DNA from: JAQUBU01 sp036677685
GTDB lineage: Bacteria > Bacillota > Syntrophomonadia > Syntrophomonadales > Syntrophomonadaceae
Direction of reading: 5' to 3'
DNA length: 64,000 nucleotides
Assembly (NCBI GenBank): GCA_036677685.1
Contig: JAVBWA010000013.1
Location: 26,620 to 90,619, forward strand
This document shows, in pieces, positions 44,836-53,136 of the stretch. The notes under the pieces were generated by a model. The model ran no database searches, was not told the DNA's origin, and saw nothing but the letters and a program-made list of their open reading frames with translations. The number at the start of each line of letters is the position of its first letter. The first letter of the stretch is position 1. Both the position numbers and the translations under genes were made by a program.

Positions 44836-46159
44836 GAATATTTTCTCCTTTGTTATTTTTTAATGTGCCTTTAATCCTGCGGGACCAACGCTGCATTTTG
44901 GTCTCAGTCTGCAAGTTGGTTAACAGGCCGCCTGGGTAAAGCTTTTCAATAACCTTTTTCATCTCCCGGGTATAGGCCGTATTATCTACCGGGAAAAACG
45001 GAGTGTATCCTTTCTGGCGAACACTGGACATAATCACCATATCCAATGGCAGTTCGGCAATACAGGTAATCCCCACATTTTGAGCAGGTGTGAATTTGGC
45101 GAAATTCTTTTGATTACACTCGTTCGAACCATAACGGTGGTCATTGATAACTTTGTTGTAGATAAAACTCATCTTGTTCTTATGGCTGGCAATTACCGGG
45201 AAGGTGTCATTTATAAATTTCTTGAGAGTAGCCATTTCGCTGATAGACGGTTCACACAGTAAAAAAATATGGTCCGCTATATCCAGGGTCAGCAGCTGGG
45301 CATTGCCCAGATTGTTGCCCACATCAATGACAATCAGGTCAAAATAGCGTTTCAACGCGCTTAAAATATCCGGAATCAGATTGGTATCTTCGTCAAATGC
45401 CGCCTTATCGGCCATATTGGAAATGGCCGACATGAAATATATGTTTTCCCGCACTTTAAAAAGGAACTTAAGGACACTCTCTTCATTAATACGGCGATCT
45501 TTGTACCAGCTGCGCCAGGCAATCATGCTGGGCAGGTTTTCTGGCGGCGGGATGTATCCCAGGTACATCAGTACATCACTAGCGTCGCGGCTGGTATCGG
45601 TATCTAGGATGCATATGCGGGCAGTGGTAAGGTAATTAATGCTTTGTACCAATGAATCCAAAAAAGTGGATTTACCCACCCCGCCTTTCCAACTATATAC
45701 GCCGACTGTTTCCCGGGGAACGGTGACTACTTTTTTGCGGTTCTCACTCACCACGCCTTTCATCCTGAAGGTGGTTTCTTCGGCAACGTACTCTTCAGCA
45801 GCCGGTTTGGACAGTGGAATATTACGAAAGTGACGCCATACCCCATCCATCTCATTGCCTTCCTGCACGATGCAGGCTTTCAAGCTGGTCCACTTGTCCC
45901 ACTCGCCAGCCATGTCCTGAACTGAAACAAAAGGAACTACGGTTACGCTATGCCGCATAATCGTGGTTAACAAGGATCTGTTTTCTTCCGGATCAAAGCC
46001 GAGTAAAAGGGCATGGTAGGGGCCGCTGCGTTCAAAGCTCTCGACGGCTGACTGTGGATCATATGCAGCATAAGCAATGTCAATATTGGCATATTCTTCT
46101 GCTGATTCTTTAATCCGGTTTACGAATTTATCCGACCCGGCTACAAACATTCTCAGCAT
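44819..46159 (-). CDS. CpaE-like MinD/ParA-family ATPase 1
   Basis: A 446-residue protein: an N-terminal domain of about 110 residues resembling the degenerate receiver domain of CpaE (FVAGSDKFVNRIKESAEEY start), then a MinD/ParA-type ATPase with the deviant Walker A KGGVGKST at 158-165 and DTDTSRDASD. CpaE localises Tad pilus assembly in Caulobacter. It overlaps both neighbouring genes, indicating coupled translation. Confidence 0.85.
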   Translation of the reverse strand: MLRMFVAGSDKFVNRIKESAEEYANIDIAYAAYDPQSAVESFERSGPYHALLLGFDPEENRSLLTTIMRHSVTVVPFVSVQDMAGEWDKWTSLKACIVQEGNEMDGVWRHFRNIPLSKPAAEEYVAEETTFRMKGVVSENRKKVVTVPRETVGVYSWKGGVGKSTFLDSLVQSINYLTTARICILDTDTSRDASDVLMYLGYIPPPENLPSMIAWRSWYKDRRINEESVLKFLFKVRENIYFMSAISNMADKAAFDEDTNLIPDILSALKRYFDLIVIDVGNNLGNAQLLTLDIADHIFLLCEPSISEMATLKKFINDTFPVIASHKNKMSFIYNKVINDHRYGSNECNQKNFAKFTPAQNVGITCIAELPLDMVIMSSVRQKGYTPFFPVDNTAYTREMKKVIEKLYPGGLLTNLQTETKMQRWSRRIKGTLKNNKGENIHGQSY

Positions 46160-47015
46160 CGGTGCTTCCCCTTTCTATGAAACTGGCCAGCTGCCCTATG
46201 GCTTTTTCTATCTTCTCGCTTTTGGTATTGGCTGCACGGCGTCCGGCCAGAGCAGCCGAACAGCCCTGAAAATCGTCCTCTATACAAATAACCGGACAGC
46301 TCAGTATTTGCTGAACCATTTCAGATGGAACCGCGTTTCTGCACCGGTTGTAAATCGCTATATCGATATGCTGCCAGGCTTTGGCCGTCGGGCGGATACA
46401 TTGCACCACATCGGCATCGACCACAGCGATCACCAAATCAAACATTTCTTTGGAAGTCATTCTGAAGCCCATAGGCGTGTCTACAATAATCCGCTGGGTT
46501 TTATACTCACCCAGCGACTCCATGCTCCCTTGATAAACCTGTTCGGTCAGATGGTACCCGGCGTTGCTTACGGGGCATAGATCCAAAAGCATGGCATCCA
46601 GATTATAGTGCTGATAATGATAAGTAAGGGCAGCTGCCAGGGTGGTTTTTCCGGTACCGCCTTTTTCACTTACAAACCCGATTACTTTAGGTTTCCGTTC
46701 GCTCATGGCCGCCCCGATTGCGGTTTTGAATATATCCCGGTCAAACGGTCCCGGCGGCAGAAAAAAAACCTGCCCGGGCGGCACGCCGCGTTTCTGGGCA
46801 GCTTCCGCGAAAGCATATGATTCGCTTGAATAAGGCCCGGCAATAACAATTGTTTGTTCTGGTCTAAGAATCGTCATGGGGTCGTTCGTACCCCCGGATG
46901 AGGATAAATAGAAAACCAGAAACCAATCGGCCTGCTCAGGTTCCGCCGCCTGGCATCCCAGGATGGACGCCACCATGTTTGCGGCTTCCGGGTTTAGATT
47001 GATTGATAGGTGCAT
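46128..47015 (-). CDS. CpaE-like MinD/ParA-family ATPase 2
   Basis: A 295-residue protein with a divergent N-terminal part of about 110 residues and a MinD-like ATPase domain: KGGTGKTT at 118-125 and a compact C-terminal half with IIVDTPMGFRM. It is shorter than its neighbours. Overlaps the first CpaE-like gene by 32 bases. Confidence 0.8.
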   Translation of the reverse strand: MHLSINLNPEAANMVASILGCQAAEPEQADWFLVFYLSSSGGTNDPMTILRPEQTIVIAGPYSSESYAFAEAAQKRGVPPGQVFFLPPGPFDRDIFKTAIGAAMSERKPKVIGFVSEKGGTGKTTLAAALTYHYQHYNLDAMLLDLCPVSNAGYHLTEQVYQGSMESLGEYKTQRIIVDTPMGFRMTSKEMFDLVIAVVDADVVQCIRPTAKAWQHIDIAIYNRCRNAVPSEMVQQILSCPVICIEDDFQGCSAALAGRRAANTKSEKIEKAIGQLASFIERGSTDAENVCSRVG

Positions 47016-47019
47016 GGCC

Positions 47020-48165
47020 TTACCTCCTTAAAAATCCGAATAATGATTTTTTCTTGGCTTTTACTTCTCCCCCCAGCATACGGATATATGCCTCTCCCGC
47101 ATCCGAACCCGGGATCTGCACAAATGCCTTGCCGGTTTTCTCGCTCACTTTATTGCTTTCAGCGGATTCGGGTATGACATGGAACGATGTAAACCCCGTT
47201 TTACCGGCTACTTCGGATGGCTTGTAATATCCGCTGGGGGTTACTCTGTTTATAACCAGTTCGGATTTTGCCACCAGCTCGGGAAATACGTTGATAAAGG
47301 TTTCCACGAATTCAACCAGCATACTTTCGCTCTGGTTGGCAATCAGATATATTTTGTCGGCCATCTCCAAACCTGCCAAAGCCAAATATGGGTTGACTCC
47401 GTAATCCAGAACAACAATTTCAAATTCTTCGGCAGCCTGACAAATAAGTTCGGAAACATCGGACTCATTGACAACGAAACCGGGGTCATTCCCCCAGGGG
47501 ATGAAATAGAACCCAGACGAATGGCGCACCGTACCCAATCTTTCAAATGACCGCCAATTCTCCACCGAGGGGCCGGTACGCCCTTTAAGATGAAGCATGG
47601 CAGCCGCATTGCCCTTTCCTATATCAAGGTCTACCATACAGGTATTTTTGCCCTGACCGGCGTAATATGCAGCTGCGTTAATACCGGTGGTGCTTTTACC
47701 CACCCCGCCTTTGGTTGATTTGGAGGCGATAATTATTCCCCTCAATCCTGCCGGCCGCAATGTTATTTGCTTTTCCGATATAAGTGACGGTTTTTCACAG
47801 TACAGCGGTTGCACCGTTTTTGTTTTATTAGCATCGGCTTCCAGCTTCTGAATCTCTGGAGTTGATTGATCTACATTAAGTGGAGCAGTAATATCTTTAT
47901 TCGTAGTTGTAACTGCTCCTAAATCGAAAGAAATATTAAATAGCGGTCTCGTGCTGCATGCTATTTCTTCTCTTGCTTTCTCAACCGAAACAATTGTTCC
48001 TCCCTGCTTAATTACCGTTGCAATCTCAGTCATGGTACAAATATCTTCTACGATTACCAGGGCTCCGGGAGTAACTTTATCCAGGTATTGAGGTATGCAG
48101 ATTATCGAAATATCGGAGGGTATTTCCCCGAGTAGAGACTGAATATTTGAACTGCCTAAAAACAA
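47020..48165 (-). CDS. CpaE-like MinD/ParA-family ATPase 3
   Basis: A 381-residue protein. The N-terminal 130 residues are divergent with a charged linker; the ATPase domain carries KGGVGKST at 152-159, MVDLDIGKGNAAAM and EIVVLDYGVNPY. The ending AKKKSLFGFLRR is basic and amphipathic, similar to the membrane-targeting tail of MinD-type proteins; this is an inference. TTG start after GGAGGGGG. Confidence 0.8.
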   Translation of the reverse strand: MFLGSSNIQSLLGEIPSDISIICIPQYLDKVTPGALVIVEDICTMTEIATVIKQGGTIVSVEKAREEIACSTRPLFNISFDLGAVTTTNKDITAPLNVDQSTPEIQKLEADANKTKTVQPLYCEKPSLISEKQITLRPAGLRGIIIASKSTKGGVGKSTTGINAAAYYAGQGKNTCMVDLDIGKGNAAAMLHLKGRTGPSVENWRSFERLGTVRHSSGFYFIPWGNDPGFVVNESDVSELICQAAEEFEIVVLDYGVNPYLALAGLEMADKIYLIANQSESMLVEFVETFINVFPELVAKSELVINRVTPSGYYKPSEVAGKTGFTSFHVIPESAESNKVSEKTGKAFVQIPGSDAGEAYIRMLGGEVKAKKKSLFGFLRR

Positions 48166-49320
48166 TCAACTTCCCCCTTCCATAATTACCGCACCCAGGC
48201 GGAGCAGTTCTTCACGCCACCGGCCCGAATCAATGACATACACCGGTTTTTTCTTTGTTAGTAGGTTTTCTATAAACTCGATAAAGCGGACTTGATCGAG
48301 TTCATCCAAAGAACCAAGAAACTCGGTTTGAGTAAATATATTAACGCCATGGATTTTTAACGGTCTGGCATCTATCCCTAATCGCCAATCTGCTTTCCAT
48401 ATGGGTTCTGATGTCTCAATCTGCCGCGATAGCTCTCCGGAAGCATCAACAACATATCCCTTATAACCGGACACTGAGGTGATGTTATATAAAATTATCA
48501 GGTTGGCTTTTGGGATGTTCTTATCCTTTAGGATGTTTTTTACCGGTTTTTTGTTGAGAGAAAACCTCTCTTTCCGAAGTTCCATTTTGGGCTTTTTTAT
48601 CTTAGTTCTGGATAAATCCACCTGTTTCCCAAAAGCCTGATCGAGTATTTTCTGGGCAAATGGTGCATTCGGAGAGAAAGTTTTGGGGTAACCTTTTTGA
48701 ATGTTTTTAAAGTGCGGTATTTCAACAATCCCCCTAATTGCATCACTCTCCCCGAGATATCGGATCATCTGCCGGGTAGAGTAATACCCTTTGTCTTCCC
48801 GATTATTAACCATGAGTATCCAACTGTTTTCATACAGAGACTCTAATTTACTCAGAAATTCCCGGATACGTACCAATGCTTTTTCATCGCAGTCTGATAC
48901 GAGCAAAGACAGATTGGCTTTTCTTACAAGAATTGCCCAGTATTCGGTTTTGAAATCTGTTCCCAGATCACATATAACGAGATCAAAGAATTTTTCTGCT
49001 GCCTTCAGCAACCGGTTTATGTTATCGCTTGTTATTCCCTCATCCGGTATATTTGGTTTTGGTAATACATAAGTACCTCTGGAACTGCGTAAGCATTGGT
49101 CCCAGGGATCATTAAATGCTGACCAGGATGTGACGGTCGGGTAAACCTGAGATGTATTCGTTCCAAACACCCTATTTGCGTCTCCTACAGGGTTGTCAAA
49201 GTCTATAAATAATGTGTTAAGCCCCCTGTCCGTTCCGGCTTCTGCCAAACCCGAAGCAACAAACGTTTTCCCCGCGTCAGTGGCCGGAGAAGTAATTATT
49301 ATTACTTTCAGTAATATCAC
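48166..49320 (-). CDS. MinD/ParA-family ATPase 4, variant P-loop
   Basis: A 384-residue protein beginning with an ATPase domain: SPATDAGKTF at 11-20 replaces the usual KGGxGK, keeping GKT but lacking the signature lysine, followed by FIDFDNPVGDANRV. The C-terminal 150 residues (after about 235) form an extra domain not shared with the others. The annotated GTG (49320) gives a long leader; a CTG at 49311, eight bases after GGGGG, would start at KVIIITSP. It is the first gene of the Tad-locus transcript. Confidence 0.75.
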   Translation of the reverse strand: MILLKVIIITSPATDAGKTFVASGLAEAGTDRGLNTLFIDFDNPVGDANRVFGTNTSQVYPTVTSWSAFNDPWDQCLRSSRGTYVLPKPNIPDEGITSDNINRLLKAAEKFFDLVICDLGTDFKTEYWAILVRKANLSLLVSDCDEKALVRIREFLSKLESLYENSWILMVNNREDKGYYSTRQMIRYLGESDAIRGIVEIPHFKNIQKGYPKTFSPNAPFAQKILDQAFGKQVDLSRTKIKKPKMELRKERFSLNKKPVKNILKDKNIPKANLIILYNITSVSGYKGYVVDASGELSRQIETSEPIWKADWRLGIDARPLKIHGVNIFTQTEFLGSLDELDQVRFIEFIENLLTKKKPVYVIDSGRWREELLRLGAVIMEGGS

Positions 49321-49334
49321 CCCCGTATAAATAT

Positions 49335-49358
49335 AAAAAGCCCCTAAACCGGGAGCTT
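49335..49358 (-). terminator. Intrinsic terminator of the type IV secretion operon
   Basis: AGCTCCC pairs with GGGGCT, followed on the minus strand by TTTTTA. It separates the secretion operon from the Tad locus. Confidence 0.72.
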
Positions 49359-49363
49359 ATTTT

Positions 49364-50479
49364 CTAATAATTTTGTCCGGGCGGCCGCAGCCACATCAGC
49401 GGATCACTGGGCCGGTTGTCAACGTATACTTCAAAATGCAGATGTGGGCCTAAACTGCGGCCGCTATTACCCGATAGCCCAATCTGCTGGCCTTGCTCCA
49501 CACGTTGCATTGTTTTTACTTGTATATCGGAAAGATGGGCATAGGCTACGGTTGTTCCTTCTCCAGTAGAAATCTTGACATAATTCCCGTAGGCTGCTGC
49601 TTGACCGGCAAAAACAACCTGGCCGGAAACAACTGCAAATAATGGAGTGGATTCGGGACATGCTAAATCTATACCTATGTGTCCGGAAGGCCATAGAACT
49701 TTGCCGTTCGATCCGGTAGTCTGGCCGAAGGTGGCAGTTATTTCGGTATATTCGGGCGGTAACGGCCATATTCCCACCATTGAAGGAACCTGATAAATAG
49801 AATACTGAAGGGCTTGAGCCAAAATGTTATTAACATATCCGTAATCATGATTATATGCATAAACAGCCTCTTCTGGATTTAGTTCAATATTATTTGCTTT
49901 TAATAGTTTTGCTGCTGCTGGGACCGCATCCCAGGGGTTATACGGATCTGCCCGGCCGTCTCCATCTCCATCGACACCATATCCGCCATAACGGGTAATT
50001 GTAGCTGGGTCTTCATCCCATTTAGGGTTAATTGCAGAATTGCGGGCTTTCGGGTTCGTATTCCCGCTCCAGGTGGTAGGCATAAACTGCATGTAACCGA
50101 CTGCCCCCGCTTCGGATACTCCCTGTTGTTCAAGATAATTCTTTCCCTTGCCGAAACCACTTTCGATTTTAGCTATGGCGGCCAGGACCGCCCATGACAC
50201 TCCGTACTTTTCCTGTGCTTGGTCGAATATTACAAAGTCAGATCCTATTTCACTCATTGCCGTACTGGTAGGTTTTCCGGCTTGGTGCCCTGGTTTTGTA
50301 TGGAACTGGCTGAGTAGCGATGTTATTGTCATATATCCCAATAAGATAATAATTATAATGAATACAATCCAAAGGCCAAAACCTGCAGCAATATATTTAA
50401 GAAGGGCCTTTTTAACCCGGGCTTTTGCTATTTCTTTCAGCTTGTCCGTCAGACCGCTTTCCATGGCCGAAGCATCCAT
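49364..50479 (-). CDS. Bifunctional cell-wall hydrolase (SLT plus M23)
   Basis: A 371-residue exported hydrolase: membrane anchor (about 30-55), a lytic transglycosylase domain with the catalytic Glu in AKIESGFGKG and GAVGYMQFMPTTW, and a C-terminal M23 LytM peptidase with HIGIDLA, YAHLSD and HLHFEVYVD. In Gram-positive T4SSs such proteins (TcpG/TcpI, VirB1-like) open the wall for the channel. The last gene of the secretion operon, followed by a terminator. Confidence 0.92.
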   Translation of the reverse strand: MDASAMESGLTDKLKEIAKARVKKALLKYIAAGFGLWIVFIIIIILLGYMTITSLLSQFHTKPGHQAGKPTSTAMSEIGSDFVIFDQAQEKYGVSWAVLAAIAKIESGFGKGKNYLEQQGVSEAGAVGYMQFMPTTWSGNTNPKARNSAINPKWDEDPATITRYGGYGVDGDGDGRADPYNPWDAVPAAAKLLKANNIELNPEEAVYAYNHDYGYVNNILAQALQYSIYQVPSMVGIWPLPPEYTEITATFGQTTGSNGKVLWPSGHIGIDLACPESTPLFAVVSGQVVFAGQAAAYGNYVKISTGEGTTVAYAHLSDIQVKTMQRVEQGQQIGLSGNSGRSLGPHLHFEVYVDNRPSDPLMWLRPPGQNY

Positions 50480-50494
50480 TTATATCACCCCATA

Positions 50495-50527
50495 GAAAAA
50501 GGCCCAGCGAATATGACCAGGCCTTTT
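50495..50527 (-). terminator. Intrinsic terminator after the VirB6-like gene
   Basis: AAAGGCC-type stem (AAAAGGCCTGG / CTGGGCCTTTTT on the minus strand) followed by a T-run. May attenuate, rather than stop, transcription into the hydrolase gene. Confidence 0.7.
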
Positions 50528-50544
50528 CTATGTCTTTTTCTATT

Positions 50545-53136
50545 TTAATAATCCCTACGTCTGAAATAACTTTGTTCGGCTTCGTCCGCTCTTTGGCCGG
50601 CTCCTGATTCGCGATATCCGGGGCCTGTTTTTTTCTGTCCATACATATACCTATCCACAAGTTGTTTTCGGCGTTCCTGGAGCGTTAGAGAGCTTTCCTC
50701 ATCTTCTATATAATTATCGGGAGTTGTACTATTGACCTGAGTCGGAACTGGGGCCGGCAACTTTGATGCTGCACTTGGTTTTCCGTCATGGCTTTTAGGA
50801 ACAGTTTGATCTTGTACGGGTCCGGTTTCGCTTACAGTCATTATCCCACTGGTAGGGGTAGTATCTGATTCCATTGTCTGCCGCCTTTCTTTATCTTGGT
50901 TAGGGGATGGAGCTTTTGTCAAATGGGTTTCACCACCTTCTGTTTGTCTATTTTGGCGTATAGGAACACCATCCATATTATTTATTTTTCTTTGCTCACC
51001 GTCGGCGTAATTATTAATCTGTTGAGCATCCCGGTTTTCTGCAGTTGGCACAACTGCTTCGGCTTTCTGTGGTACTTGTTCCGGTTCATTATTTCTGTTA
51101 ATTCCCATTTGGATATAGGACACACCATGCTTGACAAGCCCCGCTGCCTTAACTCCAGCAGTTTTAGGAGTAGGCGGTGGTTCCCCTTCTTCCAATCTGT
51201 TTTCTCTCTTATAAAATTCCAACCACTGCTGTCTAGTCTCTTTCATGTCTCCTTCTTCTTCTGCTGCTTGTTTTTTATCCCCTTTAAGATATTGCTTTCC
51301 TCGTTGTTTTAATTCATCAACATCAGTAAGCATAAATTCCTTTATTGGCGATCTTTCTGCCTGCTCTGTAGTGTTAGTATTATTGGCACTTCTCTTACCA
51401 TTTTTTATCGTTTTCCCCCTTTTGAAGGTAGCTGGCGGTTCTTCAAGAGCCTGAACCATTTTTGCTGTTCCGGACTGTTTTTCTTCCTGTTCAGTTTTTT
51501 CTGGCTTCTGCTCTCCTTTATTAGTTATACCAGACTTTCGGCTAAGTACATTTTCTGCAATTTTGTATTTCATAAATGTCTTTAGAGGATTTTCCATTTT
51601 AAATTTAGGTGGTTCAAGTGCTATTAACCCCATTGCCCAATTAAAGTAGTCTTTCCTGAACCAGATCGCTGCCGCGAAAATTATGGTTAATAGAAAATCA
51701 GCCCCGGCGATATTAGATCCGGACAAGTGCATTACCATAATGGCTAAACACATTGTTACACCAAGATAAAACCCATATATAACCTTTATAGAGAATGCCG
51801 ACAGAAGCCATTGAATATACTTCAGCATAAGCTGGCGGCCACGCTCCCCAGCAACCCCTAATATTAATGCAACCGACAGAAGAAGGAGTAATATAACGAT
51901 GGCCAATTGAGCAAGAAATACCGGTAATCCTACTAAAACCATTAAAACAAAGTATGCTCCTGCCGGTATTAGGCTGCCAAAGGCAGCACTGGAATGTTTG
52001 TCCGCATTTTGCGATCCAGGACCTGACGCTGCAGTGGTCATAGGATGATTCCCATGGTCGATATCCAAGGCTGTTATTGCCTTTAGCAACGGCTCCTTAA
52101 CATCTTCTGAAGAAGCCAGAAAATTAGTGTCAATATACTGGCTTTTAAGTGTTTTGCTGCGGACCGTTTTTTGTTTTTCCGAAGAAAAAACTGACGGTTT
52201 TAAAGCTTCGTTGACTTGATCGATCTCTTCCTGGGTCATTTTTAATTTGGTATAATCTGCAGTTCCAAACTGACCGGAAGCCCACGGAGCGGATACTAAC
52301 GCGAACCACATTCCATTACTCATATTACATAATGATTTTTTTAATAGAGTTAAATCTTCGTCCGCTTCTTCAATGTTCAAATCGAATTGGCTGTCTGTGT
52401 TGTTTGGATCAGCTTTATAATCCTGTATTCCGGAAACCGCAAATATGGCCGAAGCAGTAAGATTATTAAAGAAACTAAGAACGGGGGGAATAATTGACGA
52501 AACATTTGCGGTATAAATTAGCAGTCCTGAGAAGCACAGAAGGCCAAGTAATACCGAACTCAAACCCCTCATAACCTGCCCGCGAAATATCATGACACCT
52601 GCACCAATTGCCAGCCCTACTAGGGCTAATGTCAGCAATGTTCCCAAAAAGCCATTGCTGCTGTTCTTTACGAATGAATCTATATAGCCCAGTGAATCAC
52701 GCATAAAAAAGTCATCAAAACCAATTAGCAGGAGTATGTTTCCCATATAGGCAAAGAACTTTGTGAGTTTAAAAGTAACATTTGCGAGACAATTTGCTAT
52801 TGATGCGCTGGCATCATCGATGGCACCTGAAAACCATCCCGACCCTTCCGAAGGGGCGTTGCGGAAATAATACGCAGTATGGGGATAGGATAACCAGGTC
52901 AGTTGGTCCAACGCCCATCCAGGGTGAAAAATAGGGAGTATATTATCATCTGCTTCAAGTTCATATGAGATATCGGGGCCATTTCCCACCTGGTACTTGG
53001 TGGCAGGCATTTCATCCCCGATATGAGTCCGAGCTGAAACCCCTACCGGGATCGACGTAAAAATTATAATCAACAAAAGTATAGTTATAATTTTTTTCTT
53101 AATTATTCTCGCCCCTTTCCGGGTTTCGGCTCCCAT
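50545..53136 (-). CDS. VirB6/TrbL-like polytopic channel protein
   Basis: An 863-residue protein: signal-like N-terminal helix ending at VGVSA, about seven further membrane helices between residues 115 and 500, then a long hydrophilic C-terminal half rich in Gln, Glu and Lys (about 510-860). This layout is that of the VirB6/TrbL-like inner channel component of Gram-positive T4SSs. It overlaps virB4 by 38 bases. An ATT at 53103, eight bases after GGGG, would start directly at KKKIITILLL and give a cleaner signal peptide. Confidence 0.8.
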   Translation of the reverse strand: MGAETRKGARIIKKKIITILLLIIIFTSIPVGVSARTHIGDEMPATKYQVGNGPDISYELEADDNILPIFHPGWALDQLTWLSYPHTAYYFRNAPSEGSGWFSGAIDDASASIANCLANVTFKLTKFFAYMGNILLLIGFDDFFMRDSLGYIDSFVKNSSNGFLGTLLTLALVGLAIGAGVMIFRGQVMRGLSSVLLGLLCFSGLLIYTANVSSIIPPVLSFFNNLTASAIFAVSGIQDYKADPNNTDSQFDLNIEEADEDLTLLKKSLCNMSNGMWFALVSAPWASGQFGTADYTKLKMTQEEIDQVNEALKPSVFSSEKQKTVRSKTLKSQYIDTNFLASSEDVKEPLLKAITALDIDHGNHPMTTAASGPGSQNADKHSSAAFGSLIPAGAYFVLMVLVGLPVFLAQLAIVILLLLLSVALILGVAGERGRQLMLKYIQWLLSAFSIKVIYGFYLGVTMCLAIMVMHLSGSNIAGADFLLTIIFAAAIWFRKDYFNWAMGLIALEPPKFKMENPLKTFMKYKIAENVLSRKSGITNKGEQKPEKTEQEEKQSGTAKMVQALEEPPATFKRGKTIKNGKRSANNTNTTEQAERSPIKEFMLTDVDELKQRGKQYLKGDKKQAAEEEGDMKETRQQWLEFYKRENRLEEGEPPPTPKTAGVKAAGLVKHGVSYIQMGINRNNEPEQVPQKAEAVVPTAENRDAQQINNYADGEQRKINNMDGVPIRQNRQTEGGETHLTKAPSPNQDKERRQTMESDTTPTSGIMTVSETGPVQDQTVPKSHDGKPSAASKLPAPVPTQVNSTTPDNYIEDEESSLTLQERRKQLVDRYMYGQKKTGPGYRESGAGQRADEAEQSYFRRRDY

